Below are positions 12,758 to 16,113 of a stretch of 16,113 nt of DNA, piece by piece (the stretch's first letter is position 1; each line of letters starts with the position of its first letter). Source of the DNA: Candidatus Gottesmanbacteria bacterium RIFCSPHIGHO2_01_FULL_46_14 (lineage in GTDB: Bacteria; Patescibacteriota; Microgenomatia; UBA10105; UBA927). Below the pieces are notes generated by a model, which was given only the letters and a program-made list of their open reading frames with translations, ran no database searches and had not been told where the DNA came from. The stretch lies in the NCBI GenBank assembly GCA_001780895.1, contig MFJJ01000062.1, forward strand, positions 3,144-19,256, read 5' to 3'. The translations under genes were made by a program, and so were the position numbers.

Positions 12758-13014
12758 GTAATGATGCCTTTGCGACGAAGCTCTTCGCCTTCTGCTTTAT
12801 CCAGCGCGAGAAATTCTTTCAGTTCTTCGTCGGTATACGATCGAACCTGATAGGGAAGCGTGCGGAGAGGCTCAACGGTCATCTTCCCTCTTTCCATGCG
12901 TACTCTTGCGATCGTTTTCGGTTCTAGATTTAGCGCTTTGCGTATGCGTTTGGGAATGGTCATAAGGCCTTTTGGTTGGATCATGATGATATCTTCGATG
13001 GGCTGAATTTGCAT
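12754..13014 (-). CDS. AbrB/MazE/SpoVT-like antitoxin
   Basis: The 86-aa protein contains MIQPKGLMTIPKRIRKALNLEPKT and ARVRMERGKMTVEPL, the swapped-hairpin AbrB DNA-binding fold, followed by an acidic C-terminal tail (SYTDEELKEFLALDKAEGEELRRK) that would bind the toxin. The ATG at 13014 or the internal ATG at codon 11 could be the start; the longer form is kept because no promoter element favours the shorter. Upstream, TTGACA (13067-13062), 17 bases and TAGAAT (13044-13039) form a strong promoter, with about 24 bases to the start and no ribosome-binding site. The PIN toxin follows with ATGA overlap. Confidence 0.82.
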   Translation of the reverse strand: MQIQPIEDIIMIQPKGLMTIPKRIRKALNLEPKTIARVRMERGKMTVEPLRTLPYQVRSYTDEELKEFLALDKAEGEELRRKGIIT

Positions 13015-13038
13015 AGATGGAATTTCTAACTTTCTATA

Positions 13039-13067
13039 ATTCTATCTTTTTTATTGGGAGATGTCAA
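13039..13067 (-). promoter_or_regulatory. Promoter of the AbrB/PIN module
   Basis: Minus-strand TTGACA (13067-13062), 17-base spacer, TAGAAT (13044-13039). Its -35 box lies only three bases from the plus-strand TTGATT (13071-13076) of the next gene, so both promoters share one short region. Confidence 0.72.
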
Positions 13068-13070
13068 GTG

Positions 13071-13099
13071 TTGATTTTAACAGAGAGAGAGAGTACCAT
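13071..13099 (+). promoter_or_regulatory. Promoter with (AG)6 spacer, copy 1
   Basis: TTGATT (13071-13076), a 17-base spacer made largely of six AG units (13082-13093), and TACCAT (13094-13099). ATG follows nine bases later at 13109. The block TTGATTTTAACAGAGAG recurs with one change before the gene at 13554. Confidence 0.6.
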
Positions 13100-13108
13100 A
13101 CACGTTGT

Positions 13109-13438
13109 ATGGTAGAGCTATCTGATCGAGAATTATTCGATGCGGCTTCTCAAGGTATTCCAATGGCAGACCATAGACACCGCGAGCCTACTTCCGAAGA
13201 AATAAAGCGGATGAAAGCGCTTACCGGCAATAGTACGTTTCAGGATAAAACGCGTATGATTGCAGGATTTAGGCGTGACAGTGAAGAATACAATATTGCC
13301 GTCCGGGAATTGAACACATGGTTGGAAACATCAGGACTTGCAGATGGGATGAGCGGATCAGAAAAACATTGGGCGATTACTGCAATAGGATGGGCAGATC
13401 AGAGAAGTCGTTTAGACAGACCTACTGATTTCACCTAA
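13109..13438 (+). CDS. Hypothetical 109-aa soluble protein
   Basis: I do not recognise this protein. The start at 13109 (MVELSDRELFDAASQGIPM) is preferred over the frame opening at 13061, because the latter would read through the (AG)n promoter block and lies on the divergent -35 box. The protein is charged, without membrane segments, cysteines or a known motif. It contains likely helices such as SEEIKRMKALTG and EEYNIAVRELNTWLETSG, and a Trp-rich end (HWAITAIGWADQRS). It is divergent from the AbrB/PIN module and followed by another unknown gene with a similar promoter, so the two may be regulated together. Confidence 0.55.
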   Translation: MVELSDRELFDAASQGIPMADHRHREPTSEEIKRMKALTGNSTFQDKTRMIAGFRRDSEEYNIAVRELNTWLETSGLADGMSGSEKHWAITAIGWADQRSRLDRPTDFT

Positions 13439-13463
13439 GCGTCCTTCTTCACGGAGTTCCTTC

Positions 13464-13498
13464 GTACAAGACAGTACAAGACAGGGTTCCACCCTGTC
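13464..13498. repeat. 10-bp tandem repeat followed by an 8-bp hairpin
   Basis: GTACAAGACA occurs twice in tandem (13464-13483). The end of the second unit leads into a perfect hairpin: GACAGGGT (13480-13487), loop TCC, ACCCTGTC (13491-13498). No T run follows, so a standard terminator is unlikely. Confidence 0.75.
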
Positions 13499-13513
13499 AA
13501 GCAAGCATAAAAC

Positions 13514-13546
13514 TTGATTTTATCAGAGAGAGAGAGAGAGTAATAT
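13514..13546 (+). promoter_or_regulatory. Promoter with (AG)8 spacer, copy 2
   Basis: TTGATT (13514-13519), then 21 bases containing eight AG units (13525-13540), then TAATAT (13541-13546), seven bases before the ATG at 13554. The spacer is four bases longer than in copy 1, exactly the two extra AG units, and is longer than the optimal 17. Confidence 0.55.
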
Positions 13547-13553
13547 TCCTTTC

Positions 13554-13892
13554 ATGTCCGAATTATTACATCCAATAACCAGTGATGATATTGATAAGAC
13601 AGGCATCGATTTATTAACCGGTGGAACACCAAAAAACTCTGTTTGGCAGATGAGCAGAATGAGAGCTGTGGATTTGGCAAATAATCCTGAATTTCAGAAA
13701 TTGATAGGCATGGAAGTCGCCAGGCCTTTGCCAACTACCAGTGAGGAGATGGAAGCCGTTGCTGTTGGCGCTCAGGCTATCTTGGATTGCGCCAATAAAT
13801 TATATCCAGCAATAGACTCGTCTGATTTAAGCGCGGCGTGGGGCGCAGTTATCGACGCTTATAAAAAAGCCGGCACTCCATCTCTAGATTGA
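13554..13892 (+). CDS. Hypothetical 112-aa soluble protein
   Basis: I do not recognise this protein. It starts MSELLHPITSDDIDKTGIDLL and ends AWGAVIDAYKKAGTPSLD. It is mostly helical by composition with many Ala and Glu, has one Cys, and has no membrane segment or known motif. No similarity to the preceding 109-aa protein is evident, although the two promoters match closely. The start is supported by a -10 box seven bases upstream. Function is unknown; its place after a TA module and behind a promoter containing a dinucleotide repeat suggests an accessory role. Confidence 0.6.
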   Translation: MSELLHPITSDDIDKTGIDLLTGGTPKNSVWQMSRMRAVDLANNPEFQKLIGMEVARPLPTTSEEMEAVAVGAQAILDCANKLYPAIDSSDLSAAWGAVIDAYKKAGTPSLD

Positions 13893-14101
13893 GCGTTCGG
13901 AAACACCGTATCACAAAAGCAATCCTTTACTCCTTCGCTACTCACTTTTTTATGTATGTTGCAAGTAGCCGCTGCGGGTTACAACGTACAGAGATCTAAA
14001 ATTCAAAATGTCCAAAACACGAGATCCTCGCGCGTCATTTGGAAAAGGATTAGGGTAAACATGTTGACAAATAGATGTTCGGCGGGTAGTTTAGATATAC
14101 T
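13893..14101. other. Intergenic stretch without a convincing gene
   Basis: Together with the tiny gene at 14102 this spans 361 bases without a confident gene. It contains only a 16-codon frame (14008-14058, MSKTRDPRASFGKGLG) and a TTGACA at 14064. An open frame at 13956-14141 has no family signal and no promoter. No tRNA-like folds were seen. Confidence 0.5.
14064..14092 (+). promoter_or_regulatory. Possible promoter of the 42-aa gene
   Basis: Perfect TTGACA (14064-14069), 17 bases, weak TAGTTT (14087-14092), nine bases before the ATG at 14102. A better TATACT at 14096-14101 is too far from the -35 and abuts the ATG. Confidence 0.4.
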
Positions 14102-14230
14102 ATGCGTCTTTCCAAGCTCACCGGAGGAATCATTTTTGTGATTATAGCGGGAGCTGTAGCGTATGCTGCGTATCAATCCGCAGCCAGTTTCTTATTGATT
14201 GACGCAGACGCTGCGTTCATGATACCTTGA
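14102..14230 (+). CDS. Possible 42-aa membrane peptide
   Basis: The frame reads MRLSKLTGGIIFVIIAGAVA followed by YAAYQSAASFLLIDADAAFMIP. A basic start and one hydrophobic segment of about 18 residues look like a small membrane-anchored or signal-peptide-like protein. An internal GGAGGA (14123-14128) nine bases before an in-frame GTG (14138) offers a shorter alternative. A -35 match is present upstream. The gene lies 23 bases before the DUF4870-like gene and could be its leader. Function unknown; the frame could also be chance. Confidence 0.4.
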   Translation: MRLSKLTGGIIFVIIAGAVAYAAYQSAASFLLIDADAAFMIP

Positions 14231-14253
14231 GGGCAGAGAGGTGGTGATAGACA

Positions 14254-14583
14254 ATGGTAGAATCAAAAGGAAATGAAAATTTGATGGCAGCGGCAAGCTA
14301 CCTGTTGGGCTTTGTCACCGGCATTATTTTTCTTCTTATTGAAAAGCAAAGCAGGTTCGTACGATTCCATGCCATGCAATCGACGATCCTCTTCGGCGGA
14401 ATCTTTGTCGTCAATTTAGCACTTGGATTTATTCCGATTTTAGGCTGGCTCGTCGGCCTACTCTTATCTTTGGCTGCATTTGTTCTCTGGATAGTCCTTA
14501 TGTGGAAAGCATTCCAAGGCGAAATGTACAAAGTGCCCTATGTTGGTGCGATTGCAGAAAAGCAACTAGCTAAAATGGGGTAA
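14254..14583 (+). CDS. DUF4870/Tic20-like membrane protein
   Basis: The 109-aa protein begins with NLMAAASYLLGFVTGIIFLL, then IEKQSRFVRFHAMQSTILFG, and further hydrophobic segments FVVNLALGFIPILGWLVGLL and LAAFVLWIVLMWKAFQGE. The EKxSRFVRFHAMQS loop is typical of small four-helix membrane proteins annotated DUF4870 or Tic20-like; their function in bacteria is not established. Unlike most genes here it has a clear ribosome-binding site, AGAGGTGGTGA (14237-14247), six bases before ATG, so it is translated from a leadered mRNA. The phosphoribosyltransferase gene starts nine bases after its stop. Confidence 0.85.
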   Translation: MVESKGNENLMAAASYLLGFVTGIIFLLIEKQSRFVRFHAMQSTILFGGIFVVNLALGFIPILGWLVGLLLSLAAFVLWIVLMWKAFQGEMYKVPYVGAIAEKQLAKMG

Positions 14584-14592
14584 GGCGAACGC

Positions 14593-15222
14593 GTGACGTT
14601 TAACGATAGACATTCAGCCGGACTTCTTCTGTTGGAAAAATTGAGAACGTTTTTTGATGGGAAAGACGTGGTCCTTGTGGGTTTAGCGCGCGGTGGGATT
14701 GTGGTCGCAGCAGCGATTTGCCGAGCAATGGACGTTCCCCTCGATGTTCTCGTGGTAAAAAAAATACCTGCACCCGGTCAATCTGAACTTGCTATCGGTG
14801 CACTCGCCCCGGACAATGTTTCGTTTATAGATTGGAAATTTGCCGGAAGGTTGGGAATTGACGAAAATTATATACGAACGCAGATTTTGGAGCTTAATGT
14901 CCAAATAAAACAAAAAACTTCTCTTTATAGAAAGGGGAGGAAGCCAATCGATATACGCGATAAGACGGTTATCATCGTCGATGACGGGGTAGCTACCGGA
15001 GCGACGTTGGAAGCTGCCATCAAGTGGACGCGCAAAAAGCATGCGCGTAAAATTATCGCAGCTCTTCCCGTGATGCCAACAGACAGTATGAAAAAAATTA
15101 AACCGGAAGTTGATGAGCTGGTCGTCCTGGAGACTCCGCGTGATTTTTCAGCAGTCGGACAGTTTTATCGCGACTTTCCCCAAGTGGGCGACGGGGAAGT
15201 GGTAGAATTACTTGCACCATGA
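14593..15222 (+). CDS. Phosphoribosyltransferase-family protein
   Basis: The 209-aa protein starts at a GTG nine bases after the previous stop; MTFNDRHSAGLLLLEKL is the usual start of this family. The PRPP-binding loop VIIVDDGVATGATLEAA (126-142) and the early LVGLARGGIVVAAAI (28-42) identify a type I phosphoribosyltransferase fold. Proteins of this subgroup are standalone, with uncertain substrate; a purine-salvage-like reaction is possible, but the sequence does not show the base. PAPGQSELAIGALAPDN (59-75) is the flexible hood found in the subgroup. It overlaps pth by ATGA, so three genes (14254-15809) likely form one operon. Confidence 0.88.
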   Translation: MTFNDRHSAGLLLLEKLRTFFDGKDVVLVGLARGGIVVAAAICRAMDVPLDVLVVKKIPAPGQSELAIGALAPDNVSFIDWKFAGRLGIDENYIRTQILELNVQIKQKTSLYRKGRKPIDIRDKTVIIVDDGVATGATLEAAIKWTRKKHARKIIAALPVMPTDSMKKIKPEVDELVVLETPRDFSAVGQFYRDFPQVGDGEVVELLAP

Positions 15223-15809
15223 AACTTATTGTAGGACTGGGCAATCCGGGAGAGAAATTTGAAGGTACCAGACATAATATAGGATTTGATGTCGTTGATC
15301 TCCTGGCGCGTGATATGACGACCGGGCAAGTCACGTGGGATAAGAATCAAAAACACAATGCGTTCCTATATAAAATCAGTGATGTAGTATTTGTAAAACC
15401 ACTGACCTTTATGAATAACGTGGGTATAACAGTCGGGAGTCTTGTTGCTTTCTACAAATTAGACCCTTCTGACGTGTGGGTCATCCATGATGATATCGAT
15501 TTGCCACTTGGGAAAATCCGTGTGCGCAGAGGCGGGGGATCAGCAGGACATCATGGTATCGAGTCTATTATGGCGCATCTGAAAACTGACCAATTTGTAC
15601 GTTTTCGTCTTGGTGTTGGTCGCGATGTGGTGTCCCGGGGGCCGAATGTCAACAAAAAACTGGATCACCGTCGGGTCATTGCATTTGTATTGTCGCGTTT
15701 TGGTAGAGGAGAAGCAGGGGAGATGAAGCATCTGGTAAAGCGCGGAAGCCAGGCCGTTCGTGTTGCACTCTTTGATGGTTTCGATCGTGCGCAAAACCAA
15801 TTTCACTAA
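15219..15809 (+). CDS. pth: Peptidyl-tRNA hydrolase
   Basis: The 196-aa protein has the full family pattern: MKLIVGLGNPGEKFEGTRHN with Asn9 and catalytic His19, VFVKPLTFMNNVG (56-68) and VIHDDIDLPLGKIR (87-100) with Asp91. It frees tRNA from peptidyl-tRNA that drops off ribosomes. At the loop GGGSAGHHGIESI (104-116) His111 stands where E. coli has Asn114 (GHNG); this variant occurs in parts of the family and may alter tRNA contacts. The C-terminal lid (GEMKHLVKRGSQAVRVAL) is present. It overlaps the phosphoribosyltransferase by four bases and is followed by the dispersed palindromic repeat, a possible mRNA end. Confidence 0.95.
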   Translation: MKLIVGLGNPGEKFEGTRHNIGFDVVDLLARDMTTGQVTWDKNQKHNAFLYKISDVVFVKPLTFMNNVGITVGSLVAFYKLDPSDVWVIHDDIDLPLGKIRVRRGGGSAGHHGIESIMAHLKTDQFVRFRLGVGRDVVSRGPNVNKKLDHRRVIAFVLSRFGRGEAGEMKHLVKRGSQAVRVALFDGFDRAQNQFH

Positions 15810-15819
15810 GGTTTTTATT

Positions 15820-15889
15820 GTCATTCCGGCCCACGAGCCGGGATCCAGTTATTTAATGAAGCTGGATTCCGGGTCAAGCCCGGAATGAC
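15820..15889. repeat. Dispersed palindromic repeat, copy 2
   Basis: Starts GTCATTCCGGCCC and ends AGCCCGGAATGAC, with inner arms GGATCCAG and CTGGATTCC. It matches copy 1 (3929-4017) along its length but lacks the 20-bp nested palindrome and has a different loop (TTATTTAATGAAG). Its ends are inverted relative to each other, so it folds into a long hairpin between pth and the next gene. Confidence 0.88.
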
Positions 15890-15902
15890 AGGAAGAAAGA
15901 AC

Positions 15903-16113
15903 ATGCAGACGGTTGGCGATATCCTCAAAACGTTTAATCCCATTGAAGACAAATATATCTCCCGGGAATTTCAGGCGTATGGGATATATCTTGCCGAGAC
16001 ACTTGGGGATTATAAACATAAATCCCTCTATATCCGGCTTGCAAAAACCGTCCCGCGGGCGATTTTGGAAAAAGCACTGTCGTTTGTAAAAGATAGCAAT
16101 GCCCGAAACAAGG
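15903..16113 (+). CDS. Unknown protein, N-terminal 70 residues only
   Basis: The frame from ATG at 15903 runs to the window end: MQTVGDILKTFNPIEDKYIS, REFQAYGIYLAETLGDYKHK, SLYIRLAKTVPRAILEKALS, FVKDSNARNK. I recall similar conserved hypothetical proteins in CPR genomes but cannot name a function. The part seen is soluble and helical; AYGIYLAETLGDYKHKSLYI is the most distinctive segment. A weak purine stretch (AGGAAGAAAG) precedes the start. The palindromic repeat lies just upstream, so it may be the first gene of a new transcript. Confidence 0.7.
   Translation, partial: MQTVGDILKTFNPIEDKYISREFQAYGIYLAETLGDYKHKSLYIRLAKTVPRAILEKALSFVKDSNARNK

Noticed and set aside
13480..13498. Hairpin as a rho-independent terminator after the 109-aa gene
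   Set aside because: The 8-bp stem is good, but no run of T follows it, so termination is not supported.
13956..14141. A 61-codon plus-strand frame between 13892 and 14253
   Set aside because: No family signal, no ribosome-binding site or -10 box at the right place, and basic composition without a pattern.

Overview
The window looks like a chromosomal segment from a Candidate Phyla Radiation (Patescibacteria) bacterium, probably of the Microgenomates type. The reasons are moderate GC by eye, TGA used as a normal stop, tightly packed genes with ATGA start/stop overlaps, an archaeal-type ATP-dependent DNA ligase beside an archaeal-type endonuclease Q, many small toxin-antitoxin (TA) modules, and 6-9 base gaps between -10 boxes and start codons that suggest leaderless mRNAs. 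The lineage is inferred from gene content only. No rRNA, tRNA, CRISPR array, transposase or integrase gene was seen.

Layout. 1-737: 3' part of nnrD (NAD(P)H-hydrate dehydratase). 744-2592: an accessory patch with an unknown 91-aa gene, a RelE/ParE toxin with Phd antitoxin (minus strand) and a ribbon-helix-helix antitoxin with PIN toxin (plus strand). These are interleaved with decayed extra copies of the nnrD 3' end and of the 3' end of the convergent DUF5654-like membrane gene. 2593-3920: that membrane gene and a divergent Fic protein. 3929-4017: a dispersed palindromic repeat carrying a nested 20-bp palindrome. 4030-5918: small membrane protein plus DNA ligase. 5936-6492: BrnT/BrnA-like TA pair, followed at 6542 by a second copy of the ligase 3' end. 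6592-6819: small unknown gene. 6935-10272: P-type cation ATPase coupled to a CaCA exchanger, a likely calcium-export pair. 10288-12340: family-2 glycosyltransferase overlapping endonuclease Q. 12335-13014: PIN toxin plus AbrB/MazE-like antitoxin. 13109-13892: two unknown small genes with matching (AG)n-containing promoters. 14102-14230: possible tiny membrane protein. 14254-15809: DUF4870/Tic20-like membrane protein, phosphoribosyltransferase and peptidyl-tRNA hydrolase. 15820-15889: second copy of the dispersed repeat. 15903-end: start of an unknown gene.

Most striking pattern. At two separate loci a TA patch lies directly behind the stop codon of a housekeeping gene (nnrD, lig), and a diverged or near-identical copy of that gene's 3' end lies on the far side. 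This resembles integration into a gene end that replaces the end and displaces the old one, yet no recombinase is present. Two coding genes (nnrD, endoQ) also contain long perfect palindromes in frame. Several TA or small-gene promoters are arranged back to back with only a few bases between their -35 boxes.
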